Assembly (NCBI GenBank): GCA_033720735.1
Contig: JAWWBX010000215.1
Location: 1 to 7,547, forward strand
Direction: 5' to 3'
DNA: 7,547 bases
Source of the DNA: B8-G4 sp033720735
GTDB lineage: Bacteria > Bacteroidota > Bacteroidia > Chitinophagales > Saprospiraceae
The notes below the pieces were generated by a model, which was given only the letters and a program-made list of their open reading frames with translations, was not told the origin of the DNA and did no database searches. Made by a program: the position numbers and the translations under genes. Every line of letters starts with the position of its first letter. Position 1 is the stretch's first letter. Below, piece after piece: positions 1 to 6,681 of this stretch.

Positions 1-978
1 CGGGAATGGAAAACTTTGTGCCTTTCCTGCTCTTGTATTGTACTCGACAATTCCCTCAGGCGCCCCGTACCACAGTGAGCCGTTGCCGTCGGCGATGACC
101 TGATTGTCAAAAAAAGGTGAGGGATCCGGCAGCACACGGTCAAACTGTCCTGCATCCGGATCGAAGCGCACCAGCCCCTTTTGTGAGATCAGCCACACCA
201 AGTCCTGTTCGTCCGGGATGAAATCCGCCACCTCACCAAACGTCTCCGGGATGCGCACCGGGGCACTCACGAGGGGTGCGGTCAGTTCCGGATCCACAAC
301 ATGGGTATCTGCCGGCAGCTCCATACCTGCAGGATCAAAGGTGTGCAGGAAGAACGATGTCGTATCAAGTGACAGGATCATGATCCTGCCATGACGATCT
401 TCCCGGAGCCTGGTGATCAGTTGGTTTGTTTCCGGGAACAATGTCAGCTTGAAGAGAGTGCCGTCCGCGGCACGGTACAACCGTACGTCTTCACTGACCC
501 CACTGGCGATCCAGATATTGCCTTCGCCGTCTTCCATGATCCTCCCCATATCGGGATACATGGGTTTGGCTTCATCCAGGTAGACAAAGTCATACCCGTC
601 GTATCGGATCAGGCCGCTCCCATAGGCGATCCACAGGTATCCCTCGGCATCCACATGCAGGCCTCGTATCGTATTGTGTGGCAAGCCGTCCGCGGCGGTC
701 AACTTCTCGAAGCGGATCGGTTGGATCCGGTGTCGATCCCCAGCAATTCTTTTGGCCGGATTGCGCACACTGTCGGGATGCAGGTCTTCCCGCCACACAC
801 GGATGTAGTCGGCCGGAGCGATCGAGTCGCCGGAGCTGTCCGTGGCCAGGAAGGACCCGGGGCGATCATTGGAGACCAGGGCAGAAGAAGGGGCGTTCTG
901 GTCGGCGCAGCAGATCCAGATCGCTGCCGCACATCCCAGTGCGATAGCCCGGAAACATATACCTCGTGAAACGATCAA
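1..978 (-). CDS. Two-component-regulator-type beta-propeller sensor, N-terminal part (3' end beyond window)
   Basis: An open frame of 326 codons runs from a TTG at 978-976 off the left edge. No in-frame ATG occurs until about residue 140, so TTG is the best start; it overlaps the SusD stop as TTGA. Residues 1-24 look like a signal: Arg at 5 and 10, a hydrophobic stretch 11-22, then a Cys pair 23-24 followed by A-D-Q. This could be a weak lipobox or a membrane anchor. Residues 25-88 are an unassigned, probably disordered linker. From residue 90 come repeats of the Reg_prop type (PF07494): FEKLTAADGLPHNTIRG, then D-x-E-G-Y-L-W-I-A-Y-G-S-G-L at 110-123, and further blades near 144-160, 187-205, 249-274 and 292-314 with the E/D-D-x-x-G-x-I/L-W pattern. 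In the family these propellers are extracytoplasmic ligand sensors in front of a histidine kinase, hybrid kinase or DNA-binding output; the output module is not visible here. Position after SusCD suggests it senses the imported substrate (inference). The family call is firm; the start is less certain. Confidence 0.82.
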   Translation of the reverse strand, partial: MIVSRGICFRAIALGCAAAIWICCADQNAPSSALVSNDRPGSFLATDSSGDSIAPADYIRVWREDLHPDSVRNPAKRIAGDRHRIQPIRFEKLTAADGLPHNTIRGLHVDAEGYLWIAYGSGLIRYDGYDFVYLDEAKPMYPDMGRIMEDGEGNIWIASGVSEDVRLYRAADGTLFKLTLFPETNQLITRLREDRHGRIMILSLDTTSFFLHTFDPAGMELPADTHVVDPELTAPLVSAPVRIPETFGEVADFIPDEQDLVWLISQKGLVRFDPDAGQFDRVLPDPSPFFDNQVIADGNGSLWYGAPEGIVEYNTRAGKAQSFPFP

Positions 979-2450
979 CAGTCCGGATTCTGTACCAAAT
1001 TCGGATTGACATCCATTTCTGTCAATGGGATCGGCCAGCGTAATTTGCAATGATCGTACGGCAATCCGTTCACCGGGCGTTCCAGCCTGATCAGGTCGTG
1101 AAACCGGTTGCCTTCCATAATCAATTCGACCTGCCGCTCGAGAATGATGGCTTCGATAAGTGAATCGGGACTTGTGAAATCCTCCGCCTTAAACAGGACC
1201 GGATTGTCCTCGTCCTCCAGCGATAGCGGATTCCCGGCATCGTCGGTAAGGCTGATTGCCCGCTTCCGTACCTGATTCAGATGTTCGATCGCTGTTGCTG
1301 TGTCACCGAGTCGCGCCCGGCACTCCGCCCGCATCAGGAGTACTTCGGCATAGCGCAATGCCGGCACATCAGTGCCCCTGTCGGGATATTTTGTGCATCC
1401 AAGATTTGTCGTGTCGCGGTCGGTCAGGGTGCTGAAGCGGAGGTCCTCAGCGTGCAGAGACTGACTTGCAAGCGAAGCCGACTGCGCAGACGTGATGATC
1501 TTTCCATATGCTCTTGTGTACAGGTCAATTGAGAGGTTGTACCGCCAGGTAAACCCGGATTGGGTAAAGTTCCATAGCTGCCCGCGCTCCTGATTTGAAT
1601 GCGCAACTGCCCAGATCTCCTCTTGCGAGCCCTTCATCCCGAAATAATCTGCAGGGGTCGGTGTGAGTGTATACTTCCCACTGCTGACAATGATCGTCGC
1701 AAGTGAATCAGCTTGAGCGTAGTCCCCGGTTTGAAAGGCCACCTCGGCCAGATAGCCTGCTGCAGCATAGTAAGAAGCCCTCCCGGTCTCACCCTGCGTT
1801 CTTGGCAGAAGCTCCATAGCCGCCCGAAAATCACTGCGGATCTGCGCGTATACATCCTCCACGGTGGCCCTGGCAGGGAAGGTCAGCTTGTCGGTATTGT
1901 CGACCCCGGTAGTCAGGAGTGGCACACCGAGCGTGTCTCCTGTGTGCAGGGGTAATGCGTAGAGCCGGATCAGCTCGAAATATTCAACGCCCCGCAGGAA
2001 ATGGGCTTCACCGAGGAATATGGCAGCCGTACCAGGGTCGATACTTCCTTGTGTCAGCAATTGGTTCACACGCCCGATGATGATATTGGCATGATTGATC
2101 ACCGTGTACGGCCCGATCCACTGCAACCAGTCGTTGCCCGGTGCAATATCATTGACGCAAAACTCTCCGACGCCGCTTCCCTCCCCGCACTGAACTCCCT
2201 TTCCGGTATCCTCGGTCATGATATCGACCAGGCCGATCATCAGGATATCGGCGTGGTTCTGCAATACATCGTAGGCTCCAACCAGGAAATCCTCGATCGC
2301 CTCGGCGTTGTCGAGACCTGATGACAATGGCAATGCGTTGCCCGGTGACAGGTCGTCAAGGAAATCATTGCAGGCAACAAGCCCAAACAGGACCAGTATC
2401 CAAACGGAGGCGGTCGTGAAAACATAAGGAACGGGCTGAAAGACTTTCAT
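975..2450 (-). CDS. SusD/RagB-family nutrient-binding outer-membrane lipoprotein
   Basis: The protein has 491 residues. It begins with a lipoprotein signal whose lipobox LVAC places the lipidated Cys at 27, followed by acidic residues (N-D-F-L-D-D) that suit surface export in Bacteroidota. SusD hallmarks are all present: GEAHFLRGVEYFELIRLY at 147-164 in the TPR-like helical core, RYAEVLLMRAEC at 366-377, ILERQVELIMEGNRFHDL at 436-453, and the C-terminal PIP...EMDVNPNLVQNP at 473-489. SusD proteins form a lid over the SusC barrel and bind the substrate at the cell surface. The ATG at 2450 overlaps the SusC stop (ATGA), which, with the signal peptide directly after it, fixes the start; a longer in-frame start at 2588 would bury the signal peptide inside a 46-residue extension. 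The mature protein has seven Cys (27, 88, 98, 352, 377, 468, 491), the last being the C-terminal residue where the family usually ends in NPGY-like sequence. The ligand cannot be told from sequence. Confidence 0.96.
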   Translation of the reverse strand: MKVFQPVPYVFTTASVWILVLFGLVACNDFLDDLSPGNALPLSSGLDNAEAIEDFLVGAYDVLQNHADILMIGLVDIMTEDTGKGVQCGEGSGVGEFCVNDIAPGNDWLQWIGPYTVINHANIIIGRVNQLLTQGSIDPGTAAIFLGEAHFLRGVEYFELIRLYALPLHTGDTLGVPLLTTGVDNTDKLTFPARATVEDVYAQIRSDFRAAMELLPRTQGETGRASYYAAAGYLAEVAFQTGDYAQADSLATIIVSSGKYTLTPTPADYFGMKGSQEEIWAVAHSNQERGQLWNFTQSGFTWRYNLSIDLYTRAYGKIITSAQSASLASQSLHAEDLRFSTLTDRDTTNLGCTKYPDRGTDVPALRYAEVLLMRAECRARLGDTATAIEHLNQVRKRAISLTDDAGNPLSLEDEDNPVLFKAEDFTSPDSLIEAIILERQVELIMEGNRFHDLIRLERPVNGLPYDHCKLRWPIPLTEMDVNPNLVQNPDC

Positions 2451-5446
2451 TGCAGATCCAGTTTCAGACCAAATGAAATGGAACGCGGCACGGTCACACC
2501 ATAGCTGGGACCGACACCATGCGGACTGTTCACATTGGTGCTCATCTCCTCGGGATCGACATCCCCGGGCAGACCTGACAACAGCCACAGGTTCTGCCCG
2601 GCCAGGTACACGGTAAGCCCCTTCGGCACATCAAAGGCATAGCCCACCTTAACGTGCTTCAATCGGAGGTGATCCGCTTTTTCGAGCCAGCGCGTTGATT
2701 CGGTCTGCGCTCCGTTCTGTATGTTCAGACGCGATTCCGGGATGTCGGTCACTGTATTTGATTCAGTCCAGGCATCAAGCAGCCTGCGATCCTTGTTACT
2801 CTCGCCTTCCTGAAAATCCTCGAGGTGATGACCGGCATTCCGGAACAGTTCGTACCCCAGGGCAGTCTGGAACACGGCAGACAGGAAGAAGCGCCGATAA
2901 TCGGCGTCCAGGGTGATCCCGCCGGTGAAGCGCGGCACACCACGTCCGGCGATCACCCGGTCGCCCAATGAGAACACCTTGGTCGTATTGCCATCGAGAT
3001 CATAAAACAGGGCATCTCCATTGGCAGGATCAACGCCGGCGTAGCGAACCAGATACCAGCTGGCCATTGGCTCTCCCACACGGTAGAGCTGAATGGTATG
3101 ACCCGGTGAGATCTGCACGGCAATGTCATTGTCCATCCCGTCGCCGTCAGTATCGGCCAGGGCCGTAATCCGATTCCAGACGAAGGCACCATTGACCCCG
3201 ATACGCAGGCTCCAGTCTGATGCCGGCCTGACTGTCGATGCGAGTTCAAATTCCCATCCGTGATTGCGTACTGACCCAACGTTTTCAAACCGGCTGCCGA
3301 TCCCGTTGCTGGCAGGCAGTGGCACATTCAGAAGCAGACCGTCGGTATGCTTGCTGAACCAGGAGACCGTCCCTTCCAGCTGCTCCTGGAAGAGGCCAAA
3401 GGACATGCTGAGATTGTACTGGGTGGTCTCCTCCCAGGTGAGGTCGTTGTTGCCGAGTGAGATGATCCTGGATCCGGGTCGGCCCTGATACCCTCCAAAA
3501 AAACCAAGCAATGCCTGGCTCGCATAGTTACTGATCTCGGCATTGCCGGTCTGACCGATGCTACCGCTCAATTTCAGGAAGTCGACGGCAGGCACCTGGA
3601 AAAATGGCTCTTCGCTGATCATCCATCCTGCCGACAAAGCTGGGAAGAAGCCCCAGCGGTTGTTGGCTCCAAACCGGGAGGATGCGTCAAATCGCGCCGA
3701 CAGAGCCACGAAGTACTTGTCACGCAGGTTGTAATTGGTCCTGCCAAAAAAGCCCGCGAACCGGTATGCTTCCTTCAGCCCGAAACCATCGCGGATGGCT
3801 CCCGCTGCGACGTCGGTCAGGCGGGGGTCGGCAAATGAAGCACCGAAGGCATCGCTGAAGTCATAAACGTGGTGCTGGATCTGGTTGCCCACTACAAGCA
3901 CAAGTTCGTCGTCGGCACCCGGGTGCGTAGTCCAGGTGGCCGTGTTGGTCCAGTTGTAGTTGGTCGTTTCCTGAAACCCACTCACAATCGTGCCATTGAG
4001 TCCACTGCCCAGGCGCGTCCGCGCGCCGCGTTTGTTGAAATAGTGAACGACCGAATATTCTGCGTTGAACTCCGTCCGCAGTTGCAGATGATGAAATGGT
4101 GAAAACTGCAGATGTGCGCCCAGCCGCACGTCGGTCATGCTCTGCGTATACTCCGTTTCTTTGAGGTCAACGACGGGATTCCAGTTGCGACTCGAAATCT
4201 TGTGCTGGTAGAACATGATCGGGTTGCCGGCAGAGTCAAACGGAGCCACATTGGGCAGGAATTCCGTGCTGGCCACTGTTGGTGCTTCGCTCAGGAAGAC
4301 CGATTCCCGGAATTTGTCTTGTTCGACCCGCGAAGGTGCCACGGACACCCCGGCCTGCCATTTGTCACCGATCATTTGTTCCACCCGCGCCTTAAAACTA
4401 TACCTCTGCATCCCCTTGGTGATGAAATAATCCTCTTCATTGTGGTAGCCCGCGCTGACATAATAGCTCGTAGACGCACTCCCGCCAGACACCGAGGCAT
4501 GGGCATCGTGGAACATGGCGGTCCTCGTCAGGACCTCATACCAGTCGGTAGTCGGCTCTGCATCGGGATCGGCATAGAGGAGTTCCGGATCATTCATACC
4601 TGCGGCCAGCACCGCCTGGTTCCAGGATCGCGCATACTCAGGCCCGCTCATCAGATTTGGTCGTACGGCTGGCCTCGAAAAGCCTGACTGGTAAGAAACC
4701 GAGACGCGCGGGCGCGCATTGAACGTTCCTTGCCGGGTGGTGATCAGGATCACGCCGTTGGTACCACGCGCGCCATAAATGGCCGAGGCCGCGCCATCCT
4801 TGAGGACCTCCACAGAGGCGATGTCGTTGGGATCGATGCCCAGCAGCTTGCTCGCACCGGGGCCATTCAACCCGAACCCGCCCCAGGCATCGGAGATCAC
4901 CCCGTCGATGACCACCAGCGGCTGATTGGATGCGCTGATCGAAGTCTGCCCGCGGATCCGTACGTGCATGGCGGACTGGGTGGCACCTGATGCCTGCGTG
5001 ATCTGCACCCCGGGCACCCTGCCCTGCAGCGCCTTGATCGGATTGGTTTTTGAGGCGCCTGCATACACCTCCTGATCCAGTCTTACGATGGAGCTGGTAA
5101 GCTCGCGCCGGGAGCTGGTACCATATCCCCATTTGACGACCTCGTCGAGCGTCGTCGAACTGACACTCAGTTGCACATCGACCCGCGTGGCTGTGCCAAC
5201 AGGTACTTCTTCCTTCCTGAAGCCGATATAACTCACAAGCAGCACTGCCTCATCTGCCGGCAGCGTGAGGGAATAGTTGCCATTGATATCGGTGGTAGTG
5301 CCGAGATCCGAGTTCTTTACCAGAATATTGGCCCCGATCAGCGGGGACCCGGCTTGATCGGTAACGGTGCCCTCAATGGTGCGCTGCGCCTGCAGAAAGA
5401 CGCAACTCAGGCAAAAGACCGTGGCAAGCAGCCAACGAGGTTTCAT
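2447..5446 (-). CDS. SusC/RagA-family TonB-linked outer-membrane transporter
   Basis: The protein has 999 residues, normal for the family. Order of parts: signal peptide 1-20 (cleavage after LQA), a carboxypeptidase-regulatory-like (DUF4480-type) beta domain at about 22-95 containing G-T-V-T-D and G-N-Y-S-L, a TonB-box-like segment LDEVVKWGYGT at 100-110, and a plug domain at about 112-240. The plug shows NPIKALQGRVPGVQI (135-149), VRIRG (162-166), PLVVIDG (176-182) and the SusC signature VEVLKDGAASAIYGARG (212-228), followed by TNGVILITT. The rest is the 22-strand barrel, with WEETTQYN near residue 668 and a NVGSVRNHGWEFEL motif near 730, both family hallmarks. There is no N-terminal STN domain, so signalling through a FecR-type anti-sigma factor is not expected. 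It imports substrates captured by the SusD partner, powered by TonB-ExbBD. It is the first gene of a coupled operon, and its stop overlaps the SusD start. The substrate is unknown. Confidence 0.97.
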   Translation of the reverse strand: MKPRWLLATVFCLSCVFLQAQRTIEGTVTDQAGSPLIGANILVKNSDLGTTTDINGNYSLTLPADEAVLLVSYIGFRKEEVPVGTATRVDVQLSVSSTTLDEVVKWGYGTSSRRELTSSIVRLDQEVYAGASKTNPIKALQGRVPGVQITQASGATQSAMHVRIRGQTSISASNQPLVVIDGVISDAWGGFGLNGPGASKLLGIDPNDIASVEVLKDGAASAIYGARGTNGVILITTRQGTFNARPRVSVSYQSGFSRPAVRPNLMSGPEYARSWNQAVLAAGMNDPELLYADPDAEPTTDWYEVLTRTAMFHDAHASVSGGSASTSYYVSAGYHNEEDYFITKGMQRYSFKARVEQMIGDKWQAGVSVAPSRVEQDKFRESVFLSEAPTVASTEFLPNVAPFDSAGNPIMFYQHKISSRNWNPVVDLKETEYTQSMTDVRLGAHLQFSPFHHLQLRTEFNAEYSVVHYFNKRGARTRLGSGLNGTIVSGFQETTNYNWTNTATWTTHPGADDELVLVVGNQIQHHVYDFSDAFGASFADPRLTDVAAGAIRDGFGLKEAYRFAGFFGRTNYNLRDKYFVALSARFDASSRFGANNRWGFFPALSAGWMISEEPFFQVPAVDFLKLSGSIGQTGNAEISNYASQALLGFFGGYQGRPGSRIISLGNNDLTWEETTQYNLSMSFGLFQEQLEGTVSWFSKHTDGLLLNVPLPASNGIGSRFENVGSVRNHGWEFELASTVRPASDWSLRIGVNGAFVWNRITALADTDGDGMDNDIAVQISPGHTIQLYRVGEPMASWYLVRYAGVDPANGDALFYDLDGNTTKVFSLGDRVIAGRGVPRFTGGITLDADYRRFFLSAVFQTALGYELFRNAGHHLEDFQEGESNKDRRLLDAWTESNTVTDIPESRLNIQNGAQTESTRWLEKADHLRLKHVKVGYAFDVPKGLTVYLAGQNLWLLSGLPGDVDPEEMSTNVNSPHGVGPSYGVTVPRSISFGLKLDLQ

Positions 5447-5641
5447 CAGGGGTGTTCAGAAGTTGTCCTTCCCTTCTCTGTCTTGCAAAAGGCCCAGTGA
5501 GGTGTATAAATTAGTGAATCTGCGGGAGAAGATCAAACTGCATCCGGGCCGGGGGGCGCGGTCTTGATTGTTATGGCACGGCCGCACAATTGTCATTACA
5601 TTCAAGGTGAGCGACGTGTACCTGAATGAGCTCTCCGTACC
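5447..5641. other. Divergent intergenic region between the SusC operon and the dehydrogenase gene
   Basis: These 195 bases separate two divergent genes. Besides the minus-strand promoter candidate, a GC-rich block (about 5544-5560) and a perfect 8-base palindrome ACAATTGT at 5586-5593 can be seen, the latter a possible small operator. For the plus-strand dehydrogenase I found no TTTG/TAnnTTTG pair with good spacing; TACATT at 5597-5602 is the only weak -7-like element and lacks a -33 partner. No Shine-Dalgarno sequence precedes the ATG at 5642, and an in-frame TGA at 5627-5629 rules out a longer protein. Open frames crossing this region overlap real gene starts and look like chance. Confidence 0.5.
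5506..5537 (-). promoter_or_regulatory. Candidate Bacteroidota housekeeping promoter for the susCD-sensor operon
   Basis: On the minus strand TTTG (5537-5534) is followed after 20 bases by TAATTTAT (5513-5506). The Bacteroidota primary-sigma consensus is TTTG at -33 and TAnnTTTG at -7; the -7 box here matches TA and the next TT but not the final TG. It would start transcription near 5500, giving a leader of about 54 bases before the ATG at 5446. The leader has a purine-rich tract (about 5464-5480) too far from the ATG to be a normal Shine-Dalgarno site. Assigned by pattern only. Confidence 0.45.
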
Positions 5642-6667
5642 ATGTTCGACCATCCCGAATTTGACCACGAAAGCCTCCATGTCTTCAGGGACCCTGTGAC
5701 GGGACTGTACTGCATCATCGCGATCCACCGGACGGTCGCGGGTACCACCGGGGGCGGATGCCGCTTCTTCCCCTACCCTTCCACGCAGGCAGCCCTCACG
5801 GATGTGTTACGCCTGAGTCGTGCCATGACCTACAAGAATGTTTTGGCAGGGTTGCCGATGGGTGGCGGCAAGGCTGTGGTGATCGGCAATCCTGACATCG
5901 ATAAGTCGCCTGACATCCTGGAGGCATTCGCACGCTGCGTCGAAAGCCTGGGAGGTCGCTATGTCACCGCCTGTGATGTCGGTACGAACGAGGATGACAT
6001 GCTTCTGGTACATAGACATACCCGTTACACGATGGGCGCCAAAGGGCACGGCGGCAGCACGGCACCCCTGACCGGCTATGGCGTGTTCCAGTCAATGCTG
6101 GCGGCCTGGGAAACCGTCACCGGTGCACCTGATCTGGCGGGCGTCCGTGTCGCTGTCCAGGGGTACGGGGGTGTCGGCACACATCTGGTCAAACATCTGC
6201 GGGAAGCCCGTGCAGACGTTGTCGTGGCAGACCCGCATCCGGCGGCGGCACAACGGGCCCATGAGGCCGGGCTCACCGTGGTCCCGGTCGACGAAATCCT
6301 CTTTCAAAATGTGGATATCCTGTCGCCCAACGCTCTGGGCGCTGTGCTCAATGACCAAACGATCCCCAGGATCAAAGCCCGCATCATCTGCGGCGGCGCC
6401 AACAATCAGCTGGCGGAAGCCAGGCATGCCGTCGCCCTCATGGAGCGGGGCATCACCTTCGTCCCCGACTTTGTGGCCAGTGCCGGCGGGATCATCCATG
6501 GTGAGGGCCACTATCGCGGGAGAACTGCAAAGGATATCCTGCAAACCGTTGAACAAATCCACACGACCACCAAGACTGTCCTCCAACGTGCGCACACCCG
6601 CGATCAGACCCCGTTGACTGCCGCATACGCCCTGGTGGACGCGCGTCTGCAAACGGAGACGGCCTGA
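5642..6667 (+). CDS. NAD-dependent amino-acid dehydrogenase, leucine/phenylalanine/valine dehydrogenase family
   Basis: The protein has 341 residues, close to the 350-365 of leucine dehydrogenases. It aligns along its whole length with the Glu/Leu/Phe/Val dehydrogenase fold: N-terminal catalytic domain with TGLYCIIAIH, MTYKNVLAGLPMGGGK (substrate-binding Lys65 and catalytic Lys77, equivalent to Lys68 and Lys80 of Bacillus leucine dehydrogenase) and TACDVGT (Asp112). A Rossmann domain follows with VQGYGGVG at 172-179 and an Asp at 197 ending the second strand, which points to NAD+ rather than NADP+. The later NDQTIP and GGANNQLAE are also family hallmarks. The reaction is reversible oxidative deamination of an amino acid to the 2-oxo acid and ammonia in the cytoplasm. 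Odd points: Gly37 where leucine dehydrogenase has Leu40, Cys111 where it has Glu114, and STAPLTGYGV where it has (D/N)PSPATAYGV, so leucine may not be the preferred substrate (inference). It stands alone, divergent from SusC and convergent with the cupin gene. Confidence 0.93.
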   Translation: MFDHPEFDHESLHVFRDPVTGLYCIIAIHRTVAGTTGGGCRFFPYPSTQAALTDVLRLSRAMTYKNVLAGLPMGGGKAVVIGNPDIDKSPDILEAFARCVESLGGRYVTACDVGTNEDDMLLVHRHTRYTMGAKGHGGSTAPLTGYGVFQSMLAAWETVTGAPDLAGVRVAVQGYGGVGTHLVKHLREARADVVVADPHPAAAQRAHEAGLTVVPVDEILFQNVDILSPNALGAVLNDQTIPRIKARIICGGANNQLAEARHAVALMERGITFVPDFVASAGGIIHGEGHYRGRTAKDILQTVEQIHTTTKTVLQRAHTRDQTPLTAAYALVDARLQTETA

Positions 6668-6681
6668 TCTCCCTGGATCAG
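6664..6681. terminator. Short hairpin spanning both convergent stop codons (possible weak bidirectional terminator)
   Basis: CTGATC at 6664-6669 and GATCAG at 6676-6681 form a perfect 6-base stem with a 6-base loop. The stem contains the TGA of the dehydrogenase and the TCA (TGA on the other strand) of the cupin gene. A run of C follows on the plus strand and there is no T tract, so intrinsic termination is doubtful. It is the only structured element in the 10-base gap between the two genes. Confidence 0.3.

Noticed and set aside
391..969. 192-codon plus-strand open frame
   Set aside because: It lies antisense to the propeller sensor, whose frame carries clear Reg_prop repeats. The plus-strand translation shows no recognisable domain and is explained by high GC.
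2451..2588. 46-residue N-terminal extension of SusD from an ATG at 2588
   Set aside because: It would overlap the end of SusC by more than 140 bases and place the lipoprotein signal inside the protein. The ATG at 2450 fits the ATGA overlap and the signal peptide.
4112..4687. 191-codon plus-strand open frame antisense to SusC
   Set aside because: The opposite strand encodes the conserved plug-to-barrel region of SusC. The plus-strand product is His/Arg/Pro-rich without a motif.
5456..5728. 90-codon minus-strand frame across the divergent intergenic region
   Set aside because: It covers the start of the dehydrogenase gene and the susC promoter candidate, and it shows no signal peptide or domain.
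6092..6652. 186-codon minus-strand open frame inside the dehydrogenase
   Set aside because: The plus strand carries the Rossmann and NNQL motifs of the dehydrogenase. The minus-strand product has no family features.
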